A stretch of DNA of 64,000 nucleotides from Culicoidibacter larvae (lineage in GTDB: Bacteria; Bacillota_I; Bacilli_A; Culicoidibacterales; Culicoidibacteraceae). The DNA lies in NCBI RefSeq assembly GCF_005771635.1, contig NZ_VBWP01000001.1:62001-126000 (forward strand), read 5' to 3'. The position numbers were made by a program, and so were the translations under genes. The stretch's first letter is position 1. Each line of letters begins with the position of its first letter. This document shows, piece by piece, positions 26,269 to 34,461 of the stretch. Under the pieces are notes generated by a model, which ran no database searches, had not been told where the DNA came from, and was given only the letters and a program-made list of their open reading frames with translations.

Positions 26269-26583
26269 TTATTCATTCGTATTGGAACTACTTTCAGTAC
26301 CAGTTCCCGGTTCAATTGTAATCGGAACCGCAGTATTGGGAATTGTTTGCACCATACTGTTGTCCTCTTCCTCATCATCGTTGTTATTATCGGTCACATT
26401 TGTAGTTGTATTCGTTCCCGGCTGCGGTGGTTCCGCACCGCCGCCAAAAAGTGCGGTTGCAACAAAGTAAAACAGCACTATCACAACAACAATTCCACCT
26501 AAAATAATCAAAATACGATCCAGCCGTATTTTGGTTTTCTTTTTTCGGTTTCTGCGTTTTCCTGCTTCCTGTCCACGCGCCAT
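26269..26583 (-). CDS. Small single-pass membrane protein of unknown function
   Basis: A 104-residue protein: a strongly basic cytoplasmic N terminus (ARGQEAGKRRNRKKKTKIR), one membrane helix at about residues 22-45, and a low-complexity acidic external tail rich in T, N, D, E and P. No family recognised. It sits 39 bases after the secreted unknown protein and overlaps the alternative dusB start, so it belongs to the VanY-dusB run. The topology (positive-inside) suggests the tail faces the wall. Confidence 0.65.
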   Translation of the reverse strand: MARGQEAGKRRNRKKKTKIRLDRILIILGGIVVVIVLFYFVATALFGGGAEPPQPGTNTTTNVTDNNNDDEEEDNSMVQTIPNTAVPITIEPGTGTESSSNTNE

Positions 26584-26622
26584 TTCTTCAACCCCGCTTT
26601 CACTGCCAATTATAGCATACTA

Positions 26623-27573
26623 TTACTGCCCAAGAAATGCATCAACATAGTTTTGTGCATCTTGCTCATTTGCATTAAAGAAAAATAATAGCATATTGCC
26701 CTTTTGCACACAATACATCTTGGTATTAAACTTATCTGCATAAGCCAAAATCTGTTCCATATTTGTCTTTGCCGTCGCATCATCATTAAACATGATAATA
26801 TGGTACGGTCGATTCGTTCCGCTTTCAGCGTAACGAGCATAATTTGTAACCCCGCTCAGTGCTTGCTCATAAATAATAAAGTTATTGAACTGCGTCACAT
26901 TATTAACAGTATTGGTAAACACCAACGCCTCTTTCTGTCCGGCATCCTGTGCCCGTTTATCTGCGCCAAACACTGCCGCAACACTTTGTTTCATTTGTTC
27001 ATTCTCAATAACATTCCGAGTCTCCGGTTCAAGTACCAAAATCTCATTTACAAACTCCGCCATAATAATTGATTGATCGGCAACCTTATCAATAGCTGTT
27101 CCGGATGCATCAAACATAAGCGGCATATATAAAACATAATTACCAAAACCAACAACATAGCCCTGCATCGACAATTGACTCATCGTCATAAAACTATCTG
27201 CTGTTTGATAATTATCAAACTCATAAATGGCATAATAATAAGGATCTCCAAGCTGGGAAAACAAAGTCCGATTCTTAGGCGCATCAACTAAAACAGCCTG
27301 AAAATCAGCTTGCGAATAACCAAACAACTCTTCTGTTTGCTTATAAAAATTATTACTCTGCTCACTAACAAGTTGCTGTAATTGCTGCTTATCCTTCTCT
27401 TCGCGATCGGGCGAATAAATCTGATAGCCGGTTTTAGCACTAATCTGCTCAGCAATCTTGTAGGTTGGGTCTTGATTTTGGTGAAACCAGGTTGTCACCA
27501 GCGGCAAAGCCGCGCCGACAACTAAGCCCAGAACAACAATTCCAATCAACGCTATAATATACTTTTTTGACAT
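26623..27573 (-). CDS. Membrane-anchored extracytoplasmic protein of unknown function
   Basis: A 316-residue protein with an N-terminal helix (about residues 5-28) that is either a signal anchor or an uncleaved signal, then a soluble domain rich in Q, N and Y. No catalytic motif was recognised; the text shows two halves with similar openings (YYYAIYEFDNYQTADSF and YHIIMFNDDATAKTNM), hinting at an internal duplication. It lies 7 bases downstream of the VanY-like carboxypeptidase, with its ribosome site inside that gene's end, so the products probably work in the same compartment. Confidence 0.6.
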   Translation of the reverse strand: MSKKYIIALIGIVVLGLVVGAALPLVTTWFHQNQDPTYKIAEQISAKTGYQIYSPDREEKDKQQLQQLVSEQSNNFYKQTEELFGYSQADFQAVLVDAPKNRTLFSQLGDPYYYAIYEFDNYQTADSFMTMSQLSMQGYVVGFGNYVLYMPLMFDASGTAIDKVADQSIIMAEFVNEILVLEPETRNVIENEQMKQSVAAVFGADKRAQDAGQKEALVFTNTVNNVTQFNNFIIYEQALSGVTNYARYAESGTNRPYHIIMFNDDATAKTNMEQILAYADKFNTKMYCVQKGNMLLFFFNANEQDAQNYVDAFLGQ

Positions 27574-27580
27574 AAAACGT

Positions 27581-28693
27581 TTACTCCACTTCCAGATATT
27601 CTTCTAGTGTTTTTCCACTATCATAAATAGTTTTCGCAATATCACCAACATAGCGGTAGTGCCATGACTCATACATATATCCGGTCACTGACTCTTTTCC
27701 CGGTGGATATCGTAAAATGAACCCATATTTATAAGCATTGTTTGCTAACCAAATAGCTTCCTCGGTATCATCAAAAGTTGTCTCTGCCCAAGCTGCTGAA
27801 TTACTGCCGCCAATATCAAAAGCAAGCCCGGTCTGATGCTCACTGCAGCCCGGCCGCGAACTATAGCGATCAGCCGCCTCTTGACCATCAGCTGCCACAT
27901 AACGATCATACAACGACTTCTGCCCGCTATAACTGCGATAAGTGCTAAAATCATTTAGCGACAATCCTTCATTTGCGGCATCAGCAGCCATTTGGCTAAA
28001 TGCTACCGCTGCTTGAGCACTCTCTCCAGGTGCGTAACTACTTGGCATACAATTATTTTTATTAGCAATAATCAAACCCTTTTTATAGGTAATTGCTACA
28101 TCATTCTCCACCATATAATGCGCATCAATGCTGGCTGCCAGCTCATTGATTGTTGTCTCCAACAAATCAACTTGCTTATTATCCAGTACCGCTTGCATCT
28201 TTGCAATATTGGCCTGAACTGCCGCTTCCTCATCTGCTGTAAAATCACTTAAATCATGATTCTTGAGCATATTAAAGACATCCTGATAATCAGTCATTGA
28301 TGCTGCTGCCACATCATTGCTTATCCGTTTTTCTGCAGTCACTACTGTAGTCTCCAAACTTGTATAAGATGTTGGCACTGCGTTCACATCCTTATTATCC
28401 AAAGCTGTTTTAAACGTCGTCTCCGCCGCACTAACCGCTTGCTTCTCTTCATCATTAAACTTGTCATTGGCAATCCGTGGCTGCAACTCAGTATATTTTG
28501 CTGCATATTCATCAAGAGTTTTTTGATTCTCAAGCTCAGCAGCTGCCATTGCCGGAGCAATAATTCCAAAATAAATAGCTGTCCCGCCAATTCCGCCAAC
28601 AACAATAATGGCAACTAATGCCACCATAACAATTCGCTTCATATTTAATTTACTTCGTTTATTTCGTCTTTTGCGTTGATTCGTATCTGACAT
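27581..28693 (-). CDS. D-alanyl-D-alanine carboxypeptidase, VanY/M15B family
   Basis: A 370-residue membrane-anchored wall peptidase. After a basic N terminus and one helix (about 19-45) comes a helical, coiled-coil-prone region (50-190), then the M15B domain. The Zn and catalytic residues are intact: SEHQTGLAFD at 284-293 (His286, Asp293) and YESWHYR at 341-347 (Glu342, His345). It should trim the terminal D-Ala from peptidoglycan stems. ATG 28693 has GAGGTGG 5 bases upstream; the frame is open to 28723. First gene of a five-gene run ending with a CPBP protease. Confidence 0.92.
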   Translation of the reverse strand: MSDTNQRKRRNKRSKLNMKRIVMVALVAIIVVGGIGGTAIYFGIIAPAMAAAELENQKTLDEYAAKYTELQPRIANDKFNDEEKQAVSAAETTFKTALDNKDVNAVPTSYTSLETTVVTAEKRISNDVAAASMTDYQDVFNMLKNHDLSDFTADEEAAVQANIAKMQAVLDNKQVDLLETTINELAASIDAHYMVENDVAITYKKGLIIANKNNCMPSSYAPGESAQAAVAFSQMAADAANEGLSLNDFSTYRSYSGQKSLYDRYVAADGQEAADRYSSRPGCSEHQTGLAFDIGGSNSAAWAETTFDDTEEAIWLANNAYKYGFILRYPPGKESVTGYMYESWHYRYVGDIAKTIYDSGKTLEEYLEVE

Positions 28694-28775
28694 TATTTCC
28701 ACCTCATAACCACTATTATACAAGGAAACAACTTATACCTCAAATCTTTCTTGACCAAAACAATGAGCATTTTAT

Positions 28776-28805
28776 TAGACATTTTTATCACTTTTTCGCT
28801 ATTAT
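28776..28805 (+). promoter_or_regulatory. Promoter for nrdI
   Basis: TAGACA at 28776-28781 and TATTAT at 28800-28805 with an 18-base spacer, about 30 bases before the start. No NrdR box was recognised. Confidence 0.45.
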
Positions 28806-28837
28806 GAGAGTATATGATAAAAAGGAGAGATGAAAAC

Positions 28838-29191
28838 ATGCTTGTTGTATTTTATTCTGAAACTGGCAACGTAGCTACATTCGTAGAAAAAACCGGACTT
28901 GAAACCTTTGAGGTTGTTACCGGAGACGAAACTATAGATCAACCATTCGTAGTGGTGACACCAACAACTGGTGACGGTGAAGCACCATACGAATTAACAT
29001 TATTCCTAGACGAGCACAAAGATTATATCCGTGGCGTAGCTGCCAGCGGCGACTTAGCATGGGGTGACTCATACGGCGCTGCTGCCCGAGTAATCGCTGA
29101 AGAATATGACGTTCCTGTGATTCATGTTTTTGAATTAGAAGGAACTGATGAAGACGTTACTACATTTGTTGATGCGGTAAAAGCTTTATAG
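28838..29191 (+). CDS. nrdI: NrdI flavodoxin (class Ib ribonucleotide reductase activator)
   Basis: NrdI supplies superoxide to build the dimanganese-tyrosyl radical cofactor of NrdF. The 117-residue protein shows the FMN loop YSETGNVATFVEKTG, the second loop TPTTGDGEAPYE and GVAASGDLAWGDSYGAAARVIAEEY, all typical of NrdI rather than general flavodoxins. ATG 28838 has AAAGGAG 8 bases upstream; the upstream in-frame ATG at 28814 lacks one. nrdE and nrdF are not beside it: alanine dehydrogenase follows after a terminator, so this is an orphan copy within this window. Confidence 0.88.
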   Translation: MLVVFYSETGNVATFVEKTGLETFEVVTGDETIDQPFVVVTPTTGDGEAPYELTLFLDEHKDYIRGVAASGDLAWGDSYGAAARVIAEEYDVPVIHVFELEGTDEDVTTFVDAVKAL

Positions 29192-29199
29192 AAAATTTA

Positions 29200-29230
29200 A
29201 AAAAGAGCGGCCTAATGGGCCGCTCTTTTT
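29200..29230 (+). terminator. Intrinsic terminator after nrdI
   Basis: Perfect 13-bp stem (29200-29212 and 29218-29230), loop TAATG, with terminal T-tract. Confidence 0.88.
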
Positions 29231-29252
29231 ATTCGCTTAAATAGTGAAAATT

Positions 29253-29281
29253 TTGCAATTCAAAAAAATCACTGCTATAAT
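29253..29281 (+). promoter_or_regulatory. Promoter for ald
   Basis: TTGCAA at 29253-29258 and TATAAT at 29276-29281 with a 17-base spacer and an extended TGC before the -10. Confidence 0.82.
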
Positions 29282-29308
29282 GGTAACAAATTTAAATGAG
29301 GTGATTTT

Positions 29309-30415
29309 ATGATAATAGGAGTTCCAAAGGAGATTAAAAACAACGAGAACCGGGTAGCCATCACACCTGCCATTGTGCAAAGTCTGATTACTGCCGGTCA
29401 TACCGTCTACGTGGAACAAGGCGCTGGACTTGGCAGTGAAATTCATGATGCTGAGTACAAAAAAGTTGGGGCACAAATAAGTGATGCCAAAACCGCTTGG
29501 GCAGCCGCCATGGTTATCAAAGTTAAAGAACCACAACCTTCTGAATATCAATATTTCTACGAAGGTCAGATTCTTTTCACCTACTTTCACTTAGCACCAG
29601 TACCGGACTTAACTGATGAACTGCTTAAAGCCGGAGTAACTGCAATTGCTTACGAAACTGTGCAGCTTGATAACGGACTTTTACCATTGCTGCAACCAAT
29701 GAGTGAAGTTGCCGGCCGTATGGCTATTCAAATCGGTTCGCACTTCCTTGAAAAACCTAACCACGGCCGCGGCATTCTGCTTGGCGGCGTTCCTGGTGTT
29801 CCCGGTGCCCATGTAGTCATCATCGGTGGCGGTATCGTTGGAATCAACGCTGCTAAAATGGCCGTAGCAACCGGGGCAAAAGTTACCTTACTAGATACCA
29901 ACATTGAACGCCTGCGTTACTTAGACGATATCTTCGCCGGCCGCATCAACACCGTTGTTTCCAGTACGTTCACTATCGCCGAACACGTCAAAGAGGCTGA
30001 CCTGCTGGTTGGCGGCGTACTTGTTCCCGGTGCCGCTGCACCAAAACTTGTCAGTGAAGCAATGGTCGCAACCATGAAACCGGGCAGCGTCATTGTTGAC
30101 GTTGCAATTGACCAAGGTGGTTCAATCGCAACCATCGACCATTCAACAACCCACGACAATCCGGTTTACATCAAACATGATGTTATCCACTACGCTGTGG
30201 CTAACATGCCTGGTGCGGTTGCCAGAACCTCTACCTACGCCTTAACCAATGCAACCCATCCATACATTTTACAACTGGCGAAGGCAGGCATTGACGCAGT
30301 TCGCGATTCAAACGCATTAGCACTTGGCGTCAACACCTACAAAGGCAAACTGACAAGTCTTCCGGTTGCTGAATCACAAAACAAAACCTATACACCACTT
30401 GAAGACTTATTATAG
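29309..30415 (+). CDS. ald: Alanine dehydrogenase
   Basis: An NAD-dependent enzyme converting L-alanine to pyruvate and ammonia, used for alanine catabolism or synthesis. The 368-residue protein is standard length. The N-terminal MIIGVPKEIKNNENRVAITP carries substrate-binding Arg and Lys, the central Rossmann motif is VVIIGGGIVGINAAKMA, and HYAVANMPGAVARTSTYALTNAT is the conserved C-terminal signature with the Asn-Met-Pro-Gly loop. GAGGTG precedes the ATG. It has its own strong promoter and two terminators downstream; it is more GC-rich than nrdI. Confidence 0.97.
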   Translation: MIIGVPKEIKNNENRVAITPAIVQSLITAGHTVYVEQGAGLGSEIHDAEYKKVGAQISDAKTAWAAAMVIKVKEPQPSEYQYFYEGQILFTYFHLAPVPDLTDELLKAGVTAIAYETVQLDNGLLPLLQPMSEVAGRMAIQIGSHFLEKPNHGRGILLGGVPGVPGAHVVIIGGGIVGINAAKMAVATGAKVTLLDTNIERLRYLDDIFAGRINTVVSSTFTIAEHVKEADLLVGGVLVPGAAAPKLVSEAMVATMKPGSVIVDVAIDQGGSIATIDHSTTHDNPVYIKHDVIHYAVANMPGAVARTSTYALTNATHPYILQLAKAGIDAVRDSNALALGVNTYKGKLTSLPVAESQNKTYTPLEDLL

Positions 30416-30421
30416 GAAGAA

Positions 30422-30454
30422 AAAAGGCAGCTGTTTTTAGAACAGCTACCTTTT
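30422..30454 (+). terminator. First terminator after ald
   Basis: 14-bp stem with one mismatch (30422-30435 and 30441-30454), loop TTTAG, beginning 6 bases after the ald stop and ending in a T-run. Confidence 0.75.
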
Positions 30455-30455
30455 A

Positions 30456-30492
30456 AAAAGCGCGGGGCTCATTTCGGAAGCCCCGCGCTTTT
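30456..30492. terminator. Second, bidirectional terminator between ald and the PPOX gene
   Basis: Perfect 14-bp GC-rich stem (30456-30469 and 30479-30492) with a 9-base loop and T-tracts on both strands. Confidence 0.88.
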
Positions 30493-30497
30493 CTTTT

Positions 30498-30947
30498 TTA
30501 ATCATTCAAATAAATAGTCTCATTGGCGAATCGAATAAATTTTGCCTTAATTTTAATCACCACAAAATTAGGATCCTCAGGATTTACATATGTTGTCTTC
30601 CATCTGCTCCGCCACATATGTTCCTTAATTGCCTGATCTTTAAGCTCAACGGCAATGCCACCGACCATAACCCATTCATAAGTCAATGTATTCAATACAT
30701 ACAAAGAAACCTTATTGTTTGCTCTTACTTGTTTCATCTTTTCACTTGTTGCTTCGCTGACAACAAAAAGCTCATCCTTAGGAAATAATTCCAAGTACGA
30801 TGTTAAATCCGGATAGTCCCGAATACTGGCAACATTAACTACTGCCCGTGTATAAGGAAAGCCATCTTGACCAATCGTTGAAAATTCCGCAACTGCTACA
30901 TCACGCATAATTGTTCGCATTCTGTCGAGCGCTCGTTCTTTTTCCAT
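30498..30947 (-). CDS. Pyridoxamine 5'-phosphate oxidase-fold flavoprotein
   Basis: A 149-residue small split-barrel protein of the PPOX superfamily. The pattern EFSTIGQDGFPYTRAVVNV, then ELFVVSEATSEKMKQVRANNKVSLYV and WVMVGGIAVELKDQAIKEHMW, matches general-stress/FMN-binding PPOX proteins rather than true PdxH. It probably binds FMN or a related cofactor; the reaction is unknown. ATG 30947 has GAGGTGG 6 bases upstream; the open frame to 30983 is not supported. Monocistronic. Confidence 0.82.
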   Translation of the reverse strand: MEKERALDRMRTIMRDVAVAEFSTIGQDGFPYTRAVVNVASIRDYPDLTSYLELFPKDELFVVSEATSEKMKQVRANNKVSLYVLNTLTYEWVMVGGIAVELKDQAIKEHMWRSRWKTTYVNPEDPNFVVIKIKAKFIRFANETIYLND

Positions 30948-30986
30948 AATAGTCCACCTCGCCCCAATTATAGCATACAACATTAA

Positions 30987-31023
30987 AAAATGAGTAATCT
31001 AACGATTTCAGATTACTCATTTT
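30987..31023 (-). terminator. Intrinsic terminator after ltaS
   Basis: 13-bp perfect stem (30987-30999 and 31011-31023) with an 11-base loop and a 6-T run on the minus strand; it includes the ltaS stop codon. Confidence 0.82.
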
Positions 31024-32875
31024 CTTTAGTTATCGGTGGAATTGCTTCCTCTTTGGTCATAAATGTCTTATCTTGGAATAACCAGTACCCTTGCAGATAT
31101 TGGTATGTTGCCCGGTAATCTTCACCTGCTTCACTCATTAAAACTTCATTTCCGTTTTGATCTATATAGATGCCTCTTATCGGCATACCTACCGTTTCTT
31201 CCATCTCAAATAAGAAATCGTAGTATGGCGGTATTGGCAAACCACTTTCCTTAATCAGATATGGCGCCACATAATTTGAAGCAATATAATTTTTATCATC
31301 TAAATCAATTGCACCATAGTTGCTCCAATATAACACTGGTGTTGTGTAGTATAGTAAATTATGCTCAACTCCGGTAGTTGTTTTCTCATAACCTAAAGCA
31401 GTATAAACACTTGAAAAGGCTGGCAAATGGTCACCAAACTGAACAATAATTGTTGGTTGATCTGAATTGCTAAAATAATTCACTAACTTCTCCAATGATT
31501 TATTGGCATCATAAACGCCTTGCCCATACACCTCAGCCTGAATTTTCTCATCATCTGAAAGCGGTCCTTGGTCTATAACCTTAATTGGATTATCCTCATT
31601 CAACTTACTACTATCCCAATCCATATGATTTTCCATTGAAATGCCAAAAATAAACTGTGGATTACCAGAAGTGCGCTTCGCCTCATAAGTTTCAATAATC
31701 TTATTAGCAAAATCATCATCAGAAATATAATTTCCAACATATTGCGGATCAGTAAAACTTTCTGAAGCAAGATACTCGTCAAACCCAAGATTAGGGTGCA
31801 CTAAATCACGATCCCAGAACTTACGCATAAACGGATGAATTGAAGTAGTATCATAACCATATTTTTTCAAAAGCTGAGCTATCGAAAACATCGGTTGCTT
31901 AATTCTTTGCTTGTAGGCGTTCACGCCATAGGGTAAATCCAAAGCTGAATTACTCGTCAAGACATCGTATTCAGCATTCGAGGTACCACCACCATACACT
32001 GGCGTCAACATATCGGCTAAATGCGCGGCATCAGTACTGGCAAGCTGCTTGGTATAAGCCATTGGATCCTGTGAATAAGTAAAGCCCTCAAACTTACTAA
32101 TATCACTTTCCGATTCACTCAAAATCAAAATAATATTCGGCCGAACCTCCGTTTTTTGCTCTTCAGCAAAAAACGCCTCTTGCGCTTCCGTTACCTCCGA
32201 ACCTTGCGGTGTCGGATCACTCACTGAAACCTCAAGAAAATCTTTTATCCCATATGTAAAAGATGGAATAAATCCATTAGAAGCATAAAACTCTTTAGTA
32301 CTCCAAAGATTGAAATCAAATCCAAGCAAGGCGTTCACAGAACTATTAAATAAACAAAATTGGAATATACAAATGAAAACAATTGATAACCCTGCGGCCC
32401 CAGCCAAACGTTTCTTAATATTTATTTTGGGAATATCAATATATTGCTTACGCACTGCAAAAACAATACCGGCAATTGCTAAAACAAAAATAAGCAAACT
32501 TATTATAATTGAACTGGTAATATTATATTCGACCGTCCCGCTTACATCACCAAACTCTGATAAAAGCGTCAAATCCCACATCGAAAAAGGATTATCATTG
32601 TATAAAATTTTAAAATAGTTAACAACTGACATAACCATTGTAAGTAACGTCGGAATAATTAAGCCCGCAAAAAAACTACTTGTTACAAAATAAACAATGA
32701 AGATTAATATAAGTTCCACTAATATAACAAATAAATATAATAACAAATGTGTTTGTTCCCACAGCACTGCTGCGTACAAATCATTACGGCTTATCCATTC
32801 AGTTATCAGCGGCAGAATTGAGGCAAAAACCACGCAGATTACAATCCACCCGTATTGCTTAAAGAATTTTTGCAT
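31013..32875 (-). CDS. ltaS: Lipoteichoic acid synthase-like sulfatase-fold membrane protein
   Basis: A 620-residue protein with five N-terminal helices (about residues 10-175) and an extracellular alkaline-phosphatase-fold domain. LtaS enzymes polymerise glycerol phosphate from phosphatidylglycerol onto a glycolipid. The metal ligand Glu sits in ILILSESESD (near 254), the catalytic Thr298 in YGGGTSNAEY, and the metal-binding Asp-His in FGDHLPAF. Staphylococcal LtaS has EGQTSDAE at the active site, so GGGT is a variant and a related phosphoglycerol transferase is possible. GGTGGG lies 8 bases before the ATG. It has a near-ideal promoter and its own terminator. Confidence 0.88.
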   Translation of the reverse strand: MQKFFKQYGWIVICVVFASILPLITEWISRNDLYAAVLWEQTHLLLYLFVILVELILIFIVYFVTSSFFAGLIIPTLLTMVMSVVNYFKILYNDNPFSMWDLTLLSEFGDVSGTVEYNITSSIIISLLIFVLAIAGIVFAVRKQYIDIPKINIKKRLAGAAGLSIVFICIFQFCLFNSSVNALLGFDFNLWSTKEFYASNGFIPSFTYGIKDFLEVSVSDPTPQGSEVTEAQEAFFAEEQKTEVRPNIILILSESESDISKFEGFTYSQDPMAYTKQLASTDAAHLADMLTPVYGGGTSNAEYDVLTSNSALDLPYGVNAYKQRIKQPMFSIAQLLKKYGYDTTSIHPFMRKFWDRDLVHPNLGFDEYLASESFTDPQYVGNYISDDDFANKIIETYEAKRTSGNPQFIFGISMENHMDWDSSKLNEDNPIKVIDQGPLSDDEKIQAEVYGQGVYDANKSLEKLVNYFSNSDQPTIIVQFGDHLPAFSSVYTALGYEKTTTGVEHNLLYYTTPVLYWSNYGAIDLDDKNYIASNYVAPYLIKESGLPIPPYYDFLFEMEETVGMPIRGIYIDQNGNEVLMSEAGEDYRATYQYLQGYWLFQDKTFMTKEEAIPPITKENE

Positions 32876-32910
32876 TTTGAAGTCCCACCAATTGAATAAT
32901 ATCTCTGATG

Positions 32911-32939
32911 ATTATATCAAATAAGTTGGCATATTGCAA
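32911..32939 (-). promoter_or_regulatory. Promoter for ltaS
   Basis: Minus-strand TTGCAA (32939-32934) and TATAAT (32916-32911), 17-base spacer, extended TGA before the -10. Confidence 0.8.
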
Positions 32940-32978
32940 AATCCGCTTAGTCTCATTTTAACAGTTCATCACTTTGTA

Positions 32979-33683
32979 TTACCCGCCCAAATACGCTTCA
33001 CGCACCTCTTCGCTATTCAGCAATGCAGCACCGCTCCCTTCCAAAACAACTTTACCAACTTCCAGAACATATCCCCGATCAGCAATAGAAAGAGCCATCT
33101 TAGCATTTTGTTCAATCAACAAAATCGTTGTTCCATCATTATTTATTTCTTGAATCAACTCAAATACCTGTCGAATATAGTTTGGTGCCAAACCCATTGA
33201 TGGTTCATCAAGCAATAATAATTTCGGTTTTGACATTAATGCCCGGCCAATCGCCAGCATCTGCTGCTCACCGCCAGACAATGTTGCAGCATTCTGATGC
33301 TTACGCTCAAACAATATTGGAAAACGCTCATATATCGTTTCAATATCTTTTTTACATTGTTCATGATCACGACGTAAATAAGCACCCAGTTCAATATTTT
33401 CAAGCACTGTCATTTGCTTAAAAATTCGCCGCCCTTCCGGCACCAAAGCAATACCTTTTTTTACATACTGCTGGGGCGTCCACTTTGTCGTCTGCTGCCC
33501 TTCAAAAGTCACCACTCCGGCACTCGCCGAATGAATGCCGGAAAGCACCTTTAAAAAGGTTGATTTCCCGGCGCCATTAGCACCGATAAGGCTAACAATC
33601 TCACCTTGACGTACCTCTAAACTCACCGTATGCAAAGCTTGAATCGCACCGTAATGTACATCTAAATTCTCTACTTGCAACAT
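32979..33683 (-). CDS. livF: Branched-chain amino acid ABC transporter ATPase LivF
   Basis: The second ATPase of a liv-type high-affinity importer. The 234-residue protein has Walker A GANGAGKST, signature LSGGEQQML, Walker B LLLLDEPSMGLAP and the switch His replaced by LIEQNA (Gln), which is normal for LivF. GGGGAGGAG lies 7 bases before the ATG, and the gene starts one base after the livG stop, so translation is coupled. No clear terminator follows. Confidence 0.96.
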   Translation of the reverse strand: MLQVENLDVHYGAIQALHTVSLEVRQGEIVSLIGANGAGKSTFLKVLSGIHSASAGVVTFEGQQTTKWTPQQYVKKGIALVPEGRRIFKQMTVLENIELGAYLRRDHEQCKKDIETIYERFPILFERKHQNAATLSGGEQQMLAIGRALMSKPKLLLLDEPSMGLAPNYIRQVFELIQEINNDGTTILLIEQNAKMALSIADRGYVLEVGKVVLEGSGAALLNSEEVREAYLGG

Positions 33684-33684
33684 G

Positions 33685-34461
33685 CTAAAACTCCTCCCCT
33701 AAATATGCTTTGATCACTATCGGATTGGTTCTAATTTCCTCCGGTTCCCCTTCGGCAATCAACTTACCATAATCCAAGACATATATACGATCACAGACTT
33801 CCATAACCAGTGACATATCATGTTCAATAAGAATAATACTTATGCCAAACTCACTTCGTATCTTGCTTATTTGCTGCGTCAGTTGATTCGTTTCCTTCGG
33901 ATTCATTCCCGCTGCCGGCTCATCGAGAAACAACAATTTTGGTTTAGTTGCCAATGCCCGCACAATTTCTAAGCATCGCTGCTCACCATAAGCCAAACTA
34001 CCAGCCAACTGATCAGCCTTATCAGCTAACTGAAATAAATCAAGCAGGCGTAAACTTTCTTCCCGTAACTTTTCTTCTTTACGATAAAATTGCGGCAAGC
34101 GTAAGATACTTGAAAATACACCTTCACCTGAATGAGGGTGCATTGCTATTAAAACATTTTCCATTACACTCATTTGACTAAATAAGCGAATATTTTGAAA
34201 AGTTCTGGCAATCCCGCAATCAGTAATTTTAAATGGCTTCAGGCCATTTAAACGCTTTTCCCGCTCATCCACCATGAAGCAAATATCACCAGCACTTGGC
34301 TCATACACACCGGTCAGCAAGTTAAACAAAGTCGTTTTTCCAGCTCCATTGGGACCAATCAAGCCAATTAACTCGCCACTTTCAATGTGCATCGAAACAT
34401 TATCAACCGCAATAAGGCCACCAAACTGCTTACTAAGTTCTTCAACTTTTAATACAGACAT
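33685..34461 (-). CDS. livG: Branched-chain amino acid ABC transporter ATPase LivG
   Basis: The first ATPase of the liv importer. The 258-residue protein carries Walker A GPNGAGKTT, signature LAYGEQRCLE (the LivG form), Walker B LLFLDEPAAGMNPKE and switch LIEHDMSLV. The C-terminal tail TNPIVIKAYLGEEF is the LivG/LivF type. Its ATG overlaps the livM stop (TGATG), indicating coupling, with GAGGAG 8 bases upstream. It is followed immediately by livF. Confidence 0.96.
   Translation of the reverse strand: MSVLKVEELSKQFGGLIAVDNVSMHIESGELIGLIGPNGAGKTTLFNLLTGVYEPSAGDICFMVDEREKRLNGLKPFKITDCGIARTFQNIRLFSQMSVMENVLIAMHPHSGEGVFSSILRLPQFYRKEEKLREESLRLLDLFQLADKADQLAGSLAYGEQRCLEIVRALATKPKLLFLDEPAAGMNPKETNQLTQQISKIRSEFGISIILIEHDMSLVMEVCDRIYVLDYGKLIAEGEPEEIRTNPIVIKAYLGEEF

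Noticed and set aside
28814-28837. Upstream ATG for nrdI
   Set aside because: It precedes the ribosome site AAAGGAG, which is correctly spaced for the ATG at 28838, and adds eight residues absent from NrdI proteins.
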